DNA of 16,515 nt from DATFAS01 sp035254305. GTDB taxonomy: Bacteria; Bacillota; Bacilli; Aneurinibacillales; RAOX-1. Where the stretch lies: the NCBI GenBank assembly GCA_035254305.1, contig DATFAS010000102.1, forward strand, positions 1-16,515, in the 5' to 3' direction. This document shows, one piece after another, positions 7,190 through 14,800 of this stretch (position 1 is the stretch's first letter; every line of letters begins with the position of its first letter). The notes beneath the pieces are model-generated. The model searched no databases, was not told where the DNA came from, and saw nothing but the letters and a program-made list of their open reading frames with translations. A program made the position numbers and the translations under genes.

Positions 7190-7500
7190 GTTTGAATACC
7201 ACACTTCACATTTTCCCTGAGCCAATCATATTCTACCGAGAGCCAACTTTAGGAACAACTAACACGAATGGATGGTTTGACGTGAGAAAATGGCTAACAG
7301 TCGAATTTTCAAAGTTCTATGATTTCCCTAGAGGCGTTAGATTTATCGTAAAAAATTACAAGTTCTTAGGGATTACGATCTATCAGAGTTATCACGAATG
7401 ATTTTAACCGGAATTAAATACAGCCTTTACCTAAAATTTAAATTACTTTAAGATAAACCCAATAATCATGTTTTATGATAAGTTAGAACTATTTAACCCC
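7190..7500. other. Intergenic, no convincing gene
   Basis: This is A+T-rich DNA between the PHO promoter and a cluster of terminators. A plus-strand frame is open from a TTG at 7192 to 7401, without a good binding site. Its second half (RKWLTVEFSKFYDFPRGVRF and what follows) looks slightly protein-like, so a decayed gene is possible. I would not annotate a product. Confidence 0.3.
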
Positions 7501-7507
7501 CTTGCCT

Positions 7508-7532
7508 AACTCGGAGTAATCCGAGTTTTTTT
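7508..7532 (+). terminator. Rho-independent terminator, plus strand
   Basis: An 8-bp perfect stem AACTCGGA/TCCGAGTT is closed by a GTAA tetraloop and followed by a T-run to 7532. No intact plus-strand gene lies upstream, so it may be left over from a decayed gene around 7190-7400 or may end an unannotated small transcript. Confidence 0.75.
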
Positions 7533-7616
7533 CATATTAACTCAGAGTCTGAATAGATTTTAAGAACAACAAAACCCCCAACTAATATCCACTTTGACTA
7601 ATACCTTGAATACTAA

Positions 7617-7632
7617 GTACCATAGATGGTAC
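7617..7632. repeat. Perfect short dyad
   Basis: GTACCAT and ATGGTAC (7 bp each) are separated by 2 nt. The loop is too small for an ordinary RNA hairpin, so if it matters it is more likely a protein-binding palindrome than a terminator. There is no gene directly downstream on either strand. Confidence 0.25.
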
Positions 7633-7644
7633 CTTAAGTTTGTT

Positions 7645-7677
7645 GATCCAAATCGTAAGGTTTGGATCGGCATTTTT
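7645..7677 (+). terminator. Terminator-like hairpin, plus strand
   Basis: GATCCAAA (7645-7652) pairs with TTTGGATC (7661-7668) around an 8-nt loop, followed by a T-run at 7673-7677. It shares its stem core with the terminator at 3063-3090. Confidence 0.5.
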
Positions 7678-7688
7678 AATGTTTTTTT

Positions 7689-7736
7689 AAAAAAGAAGCG
7701 TGAATTCCAAATGAATCCACGCTAGTTGATTTTTTT
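7689..7736. terminator. Probable terminator of the ppk operon (possibly bidirectional)
   Basis: AGCGTG (7697-7702) pairs with CACGCT (7718-7723), and inside it ATTC pairs with GAAT after one mismatch. On the minus strand it is followed by TTC and six T residues (7694-7689), about 120 nt past the ppk stop codon. On the plus strand a T-run also follows near 7730-7737. Confidence 0.65.
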
Positions 7737-7844
7737 ATAGGATAACGGAAACGATTTCTTTTCTCCGTTTGCATATGCTACCTGAGAAGATTTGTCCCAT
7801 CTCAGCAGCGGTTTTAGGTCTTTTAGTTTCCACATTTTTATGTT

Positions 7845-9953
7845 TCAGCTAGGCGGTCTTTCCTTATTTAACTCGGTTGCCATTCGCATAAACTCTTCTT
7901 GACTTTGCAATGAACGGTGATCATTCTGAAGCCTATGATAAGTGCCATCGACTCGAAGTTCTCTGGCCTTTACATTATCTTTCAAAAAGGTCGAAAGGAT
8001 CGTTTTTACACGTTCCTTTATACCCGGATCCAAAATAGGAAAGAGAATCTCTACTCTGTTCACTAAATTTCGAGTCATCCAATCTGCACTTGCAAGAAAA
8101 GTTTGTTCTTCCCCGCTATTTTTAAAATAGTAAATCCTGCTATGTTCGAGGAATCTCCCCACAATACTAATAACCCGAATATTTTCGCTAACACCTGGGA
8201 TTCCAGGGCGTAAACAGCAAATCCCCCGAACAATTAAATCAATTTTCACACCGGATGAAGAAGCACGGTACAACCACTTAATCATGTCTTTATCAGTTAG
8301 CGCATTCATCTTCGCAATGATATGCCCTGGTTCTTTAGAAGTGCTTTTCTCTATCTCGTTTTTAATCAATGATATAAACCGCTCCTTCATTCTATTTGGA
8401 GAAATAGTAAGGAGGTTGAATGAGGGAGCCTCTGCATACCCAGATAAATGATTGAAAAAGAGAGTGGCATCCTCTCCTAGCTCCTCTTTACTTGTAAATA
8501 GACCTAGATCAGTGTAGAACTTTGCTGTTGTATCATTATAATTCCCTGTAGATAAATGGACATATCTCTTTATCTTGTCTCCTTCTTGCCGTACAACCAA
8601 TGTAATTTTGCTATGAGTTTTTAACCCCAGCATCCCATAAATTACATGGCACCCAGACTCCTCTAATTTTGTCGCCCAGGAAATATTGTTTTCCTCATCG
8701 AAGCGTGCTTTTAATTCCACTAAAACAAATACTTGCTTTCCATTTTCTGCAGCTCTAGTTAAAGCTGCAATAATTGGGGAATTTCCACTGACGCGATATA
8801 ATGTTTGCTTAATTGCCAGCACGGATGAGTCTTCTGCCGCATGTTGAATGAACGCAATTACGTGGTCAAAAGATTGATATGGATGATGTAATAGCACATC
8901 TTTATGAGAAATCATGTCGAATAAATTCTTATGACCCATTAGATCTGGAGAGGGCTGGGGAAAATAAGGAATAAAGCGAAGTCTTTCATGACCTTCAATA
9001 TTATAAAAATTAAATAGAAAGGTTAAATCTAAAGGCCCTTGGATCGAATAAATATCTCCCTCTACTACTTCTAGACTTTCTTTAAGAAATTCCCTAATAC
9101 TCAGGTTCATGCTTTGTTCTATTTCTAGCCGAACGGCTTCCCCGGTTCTTCTTTTCTTTAATTCTTCTTTTATTTCCTCTAAGAGATCTTCCGATTCCTC
9201 TTCATTCAACGGTAAATCAGCATTTCGTGTGATTCGAAAAGGATGTACAGAGATCACTTCTGTTCTAGGAAAGAGAACGGATAAGTGACTCCTTACTAAC
9301 TCTTCCAATAAAATAAAATCACATTCTTCATGTTCACACGGAAGCGGAATAAATCGAGGCAATACAGAAGGAACTTGCACAACAGCAAACAAACATACCT
9401 TTTCGTCATCGACATTCTTCTCCAACTGTACTGCTAAATTCAACGTTCTATTTAACAGCATGGGAAAAGGATGGCTTGAATCGATGGCTAAAGGAGTTAA
9501 TACCGGAAAGACTCTCTCAAGAAAATATGTATCTACAAATCTTTTTTGGGATGGCGTTAATTCTTGAAAAGAAACAAATCGAATGCCTTGTTTCCCTAGT
9601 GAAGGCATGATATCTAAATGAAGGATATCATTTTGCCACTGTACCATCTTCTTTGTTTTCTCTTGAATTGCGACCAGTTGTTCTTTCGGAGTAAGCCCTG
9701 ACTTGTTATCCGGCTTATGAAACCCTAGCTTCACCTGATCTTTTAAATTGGCAACCCTGACCATAAAGAATTCATCGAGATTAGACGACGTAATCGCTAA
9801 AAACTTTATTCTTTCAAAAAGCGGATTATCCTCTGATGATGCTTCTTCAAGAACTCTTTCATTAAAAGATAGCCAGCTTAACTCTCTATTTATGTAATAA
9901 GAATTGTCATCATATTCATCAAGTATAAAACTCCCATTCCATTGTTGTTCCAT
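7845..9953 (-). CDS. ppk: Polyphosphate kinase 1
   Basis: PPK1 reversibly polymerises the terminal phosphate of ATP into long-chain polyphosphate. This protein has 702 residues, full length for the family. The N-terminal domain opens with YYINRELSWLSFNERVLEEA (19-38) and has SSNLDEFFMVRVA (56-68). The two C-terminal phospholipase-D-like domains carry KTHSKITLV with the expected autophosphorylated histidine (His447, equivalent to E. coli His435), HLSTGNYNDTTAKFYTDLGL (466-485) and EHSRIYYF with the second catalytic histidine (His604). The start is the ATG at 9953, with only a modest GGGG element about 10 nt upstream. It lies 31 nt behind the 82-residue gene and in line with the DUF5132-like gene, so all three probably share a transcript. 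Polyphosphate produced here would be degraded by Ppx (965-2455). Confidence 0.96.
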   Translation of the reverse strand: MEQQWNGSFILDEYDDNSYYINRELSWLSFNERVLEEASSEDNPLFERIKFLAITSSNLDEFFMVRVANLKDQVKLGFHKPDNKSGLTPKEQLVAIQEKTKKMVQWQNDILHLDIMPSLGKQGIRFVSFQELTPSQKRFVDTYFLERVFPVLTPLAIDSSHPFPMLLNRTLNLAVQLEKNVDDEKVCLFAVVQVPSVLPRFIPLPCEHEECDFILLEELVRSHLSVLFPRTEVISVHPFRITRNADLPLNEEESEDLLEEIKEELKKRRTGEAVRLEIEQSMNLSIREFLKESLEVVEGDIYSIQGPLDLTFLFNFYNIEGHERLRFIPYFPQPSPDLMGHKNLFDMISHKDVLLHHPYQSFDHVIAFIQHAAEDSSVLAIKQTLYRVSGNSPIIAALTRAAENGKQVFVLVELKARFDEENNISWATKLEESGCHVIYGMLGLKTHSKITLVVRQEGDKIKRYVHLSTGNYNDTTAKFYTDLGLFTSKEELGEDATLFFNHLSGYAEAPSFNLLTISPNRMKERFISLIKNEIEKSTSKEPGHIIAKMNALTDKDMIKWLYRASSSGVKIDLIVRGICCLRPGIPGVSENIRVISIVGRFLEHSRIYYFKNSGEEQTFLASADWMTRNLVNRVEILFPILDPGIKERVKTILSTFLKDNVKARELRVDGTYHRLQNDHRSLQSQEEFMRMATELNKERPPS

Positions 9954-9984
9954 TTAATCATACCCCACAGAGTACCTAGATACA

Positions 9985-10233
9985 CTACCACTTGCGTAAA
10001 CGTGAAAATGAGATGAGACTCATTAGATTGACTCGGCTTTCTTTCCCCTTATCACGAACGTACCCAAAAAATTGCCCTAAGAAAGACTCCCACTTCTGAC
10101 CGATTTCCTTTTTAGAACTGTCATTTTGCATAATCATGAAAATACTTTTATTTATAGCAGTAACAAGATGGGAAAGTGCTTGTCTTAAATGATCATCAAT
10201 GTTTAATTCTTCTTTATTCGTTGCATTGCTCAT
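9985..10233 (-). CDS. Conserved-position hypothetical protein upstream of ppk
   Basis: I do not recognise this 82-residue protein. It is predicted helical, with an acidic N-terminus (NATNKEELNIDDHLRQALSH), a moderately hydrophobic helix (LVTAINKSIFMIMQ, about 23-36) and a basic C-terminus ending FSRLRKW. It has no signal peptide and no clear membrane span. The start is ATG 10233, chosen for a perfect AGGAGG 7 nt upstream; an earlier in-frame ATG at 10260 overlaps the preceding gene and has no such site. It is 16 nt after the DUF5132-like gene and 31 nt before ppk, so it is almost certainly co-transcribed with both. That position makes it a candidate partner of PPK1 or of the cation pump. Confidence 0.75.
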   Translation of the reverse strand: MSNATNKEELNIDDHLRQALSHLVTAINKSIFMIMQNDSSKKEIGQKWESFLGQFFGYVRDKGKESRVNLMSLISFSRLRKW

Positions 10234-10249
10234 AAGCAGCCCTCCTCGA

Positions 10250-10504
10250 TCATTCAGCATTAAACCCTATTTCTCTATCCATTTGTTTTTTCATCCGTTC
10301 AAATTGAGCTTCCGCTACAATATCTTCGATTTCCTCTCGAATATACATCAGGGAATCTTTGCCGCGATGAACCAAACTATTCAAACCTTCTCTTCCTGCT
10401 CTAATAGTGGGAGGAAGAGTTTCTTTAAGAATCGGTAATAAAACAGAGGCTGCCGCTGTGAACGCGGCACCAACAATCACTTTTTCAATTTGTCTTTGAA
10501 ACAT
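10250..10504 (-). CDS. DUF5132-like small membrane protein, P-ATPase associated
   Basis: This is an 84-residue protein with one N-terminal membrane segment (VIVGAAFTAAASVLLPIL, about 9-26), a proline-rich turn (ETLPPTIRAG) and a helical tail with the acidic motif REEIEDIVAEAQFER (56-70). This layout resembles DUF5132 proteins, which end near EELEDLVAEARAE, and the mycobacterial PacL (DUF1490) proteins that scaffold P-type ATPases. The start at 10504 follows a GAGG element 8 nt upstream; in-frame ATGs at 10525 and 10549 are also possible. It is the first gene of the run leading to ppk, with a very large P-ATPase gene about 1.3 kb away. It diverges from the related-looking gene at 10690. The family call is by pattern and not certain. 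Confidence 0.65.
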   Translation of the reverse strand: MFQRQIEKVIVGAAFTAAASVLLPILKETLPPTIRAGREGLNSLVHRGKDSLMYIREEIEDIVAEAQFERMKKQMDREIGFNAE

Positions 10505-10689
10505 AAATTTAACCTCAATCCTCATTATTTTTCCTGACATAGTGTTCAAGCCATATAAATATAATTTTTCACATCTAGTGATTTCTTTATTCAGGAAAAG
10601 AATATTTCAAATGTCATTATGTATAGAAATTCCACTTACTGGGGATGTTAGTAAAAAATTATTTTCAACCTAAAACAGAAGGTGATAAA

Positions 10690-11052
10690 GTGATCAAATT
10701 TTTAAAATCACCATTAGGGATTGCCTTGACTGCAGTAAGTGCACTTTTAATCGCATCACCTGAAGCCAGAAAAACTACACGCAAGCTTGCTGTTAAAGGA
10801 ACAGCTGCAGTTTTAGGATTAGTAGATCAAGTTAAGGATGCTTCAGTTGGTGTTCGAAAACAATTAAATTCGGTCATTGAAGAAGCGAGGGAAGGAAATT
10901 CGTTGCCTAATTCGGCGGGAGAAAGCCACTATTTGCCAGATCCCAATCCGCTTGAATTTTCCATTAACCAACTACCAATTAAAGACTCATTCAACGTTAT
11001 GAATGATGAAGTCTTAAAGAAGGCCTATACATCTCACCCTGCCAAGGAATAA
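10690..11052 (+). CDS. Small membrane protein with PacL/DUF1490-like layout
   Basis: This is a 120-residue protein. An N-terminal membrane segment (PLGIALTAVSALLIA, about 8-22) is followed by a basic stretch (ARKTTRKLAVKGTAAVLGLV, 26-45). Next is a helix ending in VIEEAREGN (62-70), then a polar tail rich in Pro, Asn and Asp. The order TM, basic segment with KGTA..LG, then an Glu/Ala-rich VxEAREx motif is that of mycobacterial PacL proteins, which act as chaperone-like partners of P-type ATPases. The metal-binding Asp/His tail of PacL1 is not present. I prefer GTG 10690 because AGGTG lies 5 nt upstream; an in-frame ATG at 10645 would add 15 residues and lacks a good site. It diverges from the DUF5132-like gene and converges with the glycine-zipper gene. 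Confidence 0.7.
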   Translation: MIKFLKSPLGIALTAVSALLIASPEARKTTRKLAVKGTAAVLGLVDQVKDASVGVRKQLNSVIEEAREGNSLPNSAGESHYLPDPNPLEFSINQLPIKDSFNVMNDEVLKKAYTSHPAKE

Positions 11053-11313
11053 AGGGGGCGGAATCTTTGCTAAGTAGAAATTTTACATTTCGAGTACGGG
11101 CGTGTACCCTTTGGAAAATGATTGCAATATTTGTCCATTACATGAAGGTAATGTAAAAACTTAGCTCCCAAGAACAAATATATGGTAACCTTGTTGAACA
11201 TGCGTCTTCCTTCATTTGTTCTACGACATCCGGCACCTGAACGAGTCGAATTAACTTCTAGCACTGGTGCAATCGTGTCTCCGGAGGGGATGCCAAGGCG
11301 AACTTTAACAATC
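11053..11313. other. Intergenic tail between the plus-strand gene and the terminator
   Basis: About 260 nt lie between the stop at 11052 and the terminator at 11314. I find no gene with a credible start and binding site on either strand. Segment 11200-11310 is less A+T-rich than usual for intergenic DNA here and could be a gene relic or a structured 3' untranslated region; I cannot tell which. Confidence 0.35.
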
Positions 11314-11346
11314 TATAAAAGCACCGTTAGGTGCTTTTATATTTTT
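11314..11346. terminator. Bidirectional rho-independent terminator
   Basis: A 12-bp perfect stem TATAAAAGCACC / GGTGCTTTTATA with a GTTA loop is followed by five T residues on the plus strand. The stem has A4 and T4 tracts on its outer side, so the GCACC/GGTGC core has a U-run in both directions. It can therefore stop the plus-strand gene (10690-11052) and the minus-strand glycine-zipper gene, whose stop codon is at 11345. Confidence 0.85.
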
Positions 11347-11746
11347 ATTGAAGTATTTGTTCCTTATTTGCTTCCTGATCCATTGCGTGAAAAGGCTGGG
11401 CAAGCAATGTATTCTCCGAATTACCTATTAGATTGATTCCTTTTTGATCATTATTAAACAACGCATTTCCTGCCGTAAGGCCCACACTGCTTCCTAATCT
11501 GTCTCCAAGAAATCCTCCAATCACAGTTCCTGCAACTGTTCCAATCCCTGGCATGATGGACGTTCCTAACATAGCCCCATATTCAATGCCCGCCATTATT
11601 CCTACTGCTCCGACAACATTTCTTGTTGTGTGAGCGGCATACTGATTTTTACCCATTCGACCTTCACGTAATGCCATAGTATCCTGATATTGTGAAATTC
11701 CACCGGAAATAATTCCTGCCCATAATGAAGCTGAACGTAACTGCAT
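11345..11746 (-). CDS. Glycine-zipper membrane protein, unknown function
   Basis: This 133-residue protein has a long glycine-zipper core (about 43-95) with small residues at regular spacing: NVVGAVGIMAGIEYGAMLGT, then SIMPGIGTVAGTVIGGFLGD and RLGSSVGLTAG. Such segments form tightly packed membrane helices or oligomers. The N-terminus (LWAGIISGGISQYQDTMALR) has a further small-residue helix; the C-terminus is polar and likely soluble. I do not recognise a named family. Glycine-rich proteins of this general look occur near metal-storage compartments and P-ATPases, but that is a resemblance only. The start at 11746 has GGAGG 7 nt upstream. It lies 112 nt behind the giant P-ATPase gene, separated by a strong hairpin, so it may be expressed partly with it. 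Confidence 0.75.
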   Translation of the reverse strand: MQLRSASLWAGIISGGISQYQDTMALREGRMGKNQYAAHTTRNVVGAVGIMAGIEYGAMLGTSIMPGIGTVAGTVIGGFLGDRLGSSVGLTAGNALFNNDQKGINLIGNSENTLLAQPFHAMDQEANKEQILQ

Positions 11747-11813
11747 GAGTAAACCTCCTAATAAAGCTAAATATAATTAATTTGGATATGTTGGCCCTCT
11801 GTGGGTGCTTGTT

Positions 11814-11846
11814 GCCAAAGCTTCTTTGTAATGGCGAAGCTTTGGC
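11814..11846. repeat. Strong hairpin between the P-ATPase and glycine-zipper genes
   Basis: There is an 11-bp perfect stem, GCCAAAGCTTC (11814-11824) with GAAGCTTTGGC (11836-11846), around an 11-nt loop. On the minus strand, the direction of the flanking genes, no T-run follows. It is therefore probably not a simple terminator; it may be a processing or attenuation element, or protect the 3' end of the ATPase mRNA. On the plus strand a weak T-rich stretch follows. Confidence 0.6.
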
Positions 11847-11858
11847 CTGATTTTGCTT

Positions 11859-14800
11859 TTAAGCGGCCATTGACATCATTTGATTTGTTTTAGGCTTAAT
11901 TTTAGTTTGCCTATTTGAAATCATGTTTAGCACGGGTTTAGACAAGAAAGAAATAGAACCAGCAACAGCTAAAATTAGAACCCAACTGTTGATTGGCAGT
12001 GGTGCTGCGTGGAAGATTCGGGCAATAGGCGGAACATAAATGGTTGCCAGTAAAGCAGTCCATGAAATACCCAAAGCTCCGATTAAGAATCGATCTTTTG
12101 TCCAATCGCGGATTTTTTCTTCTTTACCTTCTTGCCTCCAGGAGAATGTCTGCATTAGCTGTCCAGCAACCAATGTTGCGAAAGCAGTAGTTTGGGCGAC
12201 CGCAATCGGAGCACCAGCGGCTAACGCCATGCCAAACAATGCTACAGAACCTATCCCCAGCAACACACCGCGGGTAATCACTTTTTGATAAAGCTCCTTA
12301 TCGACAATATCTTGCCGTTTGGTATTTTTCCTTTTATCACCAGGATTAATGGCTAAAATCATGGCAGGGAGTGCATCCGTCAGAAGGTTCATTAATAGGA
12401 TTTGAATAGGTATCAATGGCATTGGCATACCGGCAATGACGGCTGTACTTGTTACCAATACCTCTGCCAAATTACCAGTTAAAAGACAGCCAATAGCCTT
12501 CCGGATATTCCCGATAATTGTTCTTCCTTCTTTTACTCCATCCACAATCGAGCCAAAATGATCTTCTTTCAACACCATATCCGCTGTTTCTTTGGTAACC
12601 TCTGTCCCCGTTCTACCCATGGCAATACCCACATTTGCTTTCTTTATAGCCGGGGAGTCGTTTACTCCGTCACCAGTCATAGCTACAATATGTCCTCTTT
12701 TTTGGAAGGCTGTCACGATTTTTAACTTATGCTCGGGGCTGACTCTTGCAAAAATCGATACATCCTCTACTCGTTCTGCTAACTCTTCGTCAGATAACTG
12801 GTTCAGCTCAGTGCCTGTTAAGACTTTTCTTTTCCCATCCCAGATTCCCAACTGTTTAGCAATGGCAATCGCCGTAATGGGATGATCACCTGTAATCATA
12901 ACGGGCATCACTCCAAGCTGATAAGATTCACGAATGCTTTTTTCTACGTCCTCCTTTGGTGGGTCCATCATCCCCGCCATACCAACGTAGATCAAACGAT
13001 TTTCTTTTATATTTGTATTCTCTGCATTCCATTCAACTGGACAGTAAGCAAAGCCAAGAACCCGCAGGGCATCAACAGCAAATTTTTCGTTTTGAAGTAA
13101 TATTTCTTTCCTTTTTTCTTCGGTTAATTCGTAAACTTCTCCATTTTGCTGGTACCAATGGCAACGGTGAAGAATGGCTTCTACAGAGCCTTTTGCTAAT
13201 AAATAGCATCTATCATCTGCTTCAGTTTCTTTGCACACAACGCTCATCATACCTGAATATGAATCGAACGGCTCTTCATGGCATCTGGTCCATTGTTTTG
13301 CATTCTCCTTGTTTAATCCAGCTTTTGCGGCAAGAGTTAAGAGAGCTCCTTCCGTCGGGTCCCCCTTTATTCCCCACCGATCGCCCTCCTTCTCAAGTTT
13401 ACTATTGTTGCAAAGAAGAGAAATTCGAAGCAATCGATTCAATTCTTGATCCTGAATTTCGGATGAGTTACTAATTGGACTTGCTGATGCAGCAGCTACT
13501 TCAGTACCCATTTCAATAATGTCACCTACAGGTTTGTAACCATCTCCTGTTACGTGCCACATACTTCTAGTGGTTGCGATTGCTTTTACTGTCATTTCAT
13601 TTTTTGTTAACGTTCCTGTTTTATCCGAACAAATGATTGTGGTTCTGCCTAATGTCTCCAAGGCAGATAGTTTCCGAATTAAGGCATTCTTACTGGCCAT
13701 TCTGAAGATCCCTGCACTTAAAGCGATGGTGATTGTTACTGGAAGACCTTCAGGGACTGCAGAAGCAGCAAGGGTTACAGAGGTGGAAATTAGTTGTGTC
13801 ACGGGTACTCCGCGTAAAAGACCAGAAATAAATACGAGGCCTCCTGCGACCATCGCACCCTTAACAAATTTTTTACTAATGGAGGTCACCTTTTCCTGTA
13901 AAGGTGTAATTTGTTTTTCTTCCTCCTTCATCAAGCTCATTAAATGCCCGATCTCCGTACCCATTCCTGTTCTCACAACAAGGGCTATTGCTTTACCCCG
14001 TGTTACATCGGTTCCCATGTATAGCATGTTGCGACTCTCTGGTAATGGGCATTCCTCTTCTTGGACTTCAGCTGTCTTCGGTACAGGGAGAGATTCTCCT
14101 GTTAACGCAGCCTCATTGATTTCTAAATTCCAAGCTTGAAGAATACGGAGATCAGCTGGAACACGATTACCCGCCTCTAGACAAACAATATCCCCAGGCA
14201 CTAATTCGGTTCCTACAATCTCCATTTCTTGATAATCACGGATCACTTTACTCATTGCAGGCTGAAATTGGGTTAAAGCATCGACCACCTTTTCTGCCTT
14301 TCTCTCTTGAATGGTTCCAATGGCAGCATTTGCTATTAACACTGCTCCCATAGCTATTCCGTCAAATACCCCGCCAGTGACAAAGGCTAAACCTGCAGCA
14401 CCGACAAGGATAAGCGTTGTGTACTCCTTAAATTGACCCATAAATGCCGAGATCCAAGGTGTTGGTTGTTTAGGTGAAAGTTCGTTTAACCCGTATTTTT
14501 TTCTTTGTTCATTTATTTGATTAGGCTCTAATCCACTCATTTCTGTTACATGAAAATGGTTTGTAATCTCCTCAGTTGTCATGGCATGCCATGACAGTCC
14601 CTGCGAATAGGAATTTCCTTTAGGTTCTCCTATTGGTTTGGAAAAGTATGCTTCACTTATCCTTTTCGCCCGTGCTAGGAAGAATAATGTTAACCCGTCT
14701 GCTGCGAGATTAATTAATGGTGCAGCCATATAGTAAGGAATCGCTAAGGCTGTTCCTAGTACATTCCACATTTTTGTGACTCGAAAGTGTTGCCCAATGA

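Noticed and set aside
7192..7401. 69-codon plus-strand ORF starting with TTG
   Set aside because: No Shine-Dalgarno and no recognisable family; kept only as a possible relic.
10641..10646. SigB-like -10 GGGGAT before the plus-strand small gene
   Set aside because: No GTTTAA-like -35 at 12-15 bp upstream.
11182..11436. 84-codon plus-strand ORF running through the terminator at 11314
   Set aside because: It reads through a strong terminator stem into the glycine-zipper gene on the other strand and has no good start signal.
12956..14139. Long plus-strand ORFs (172 and 189 codons) inside the P-ATPase gene
   Set aside because: Antisense shadows of a gene with all P-ATPase motifs intact; no binding sites and no independent support.
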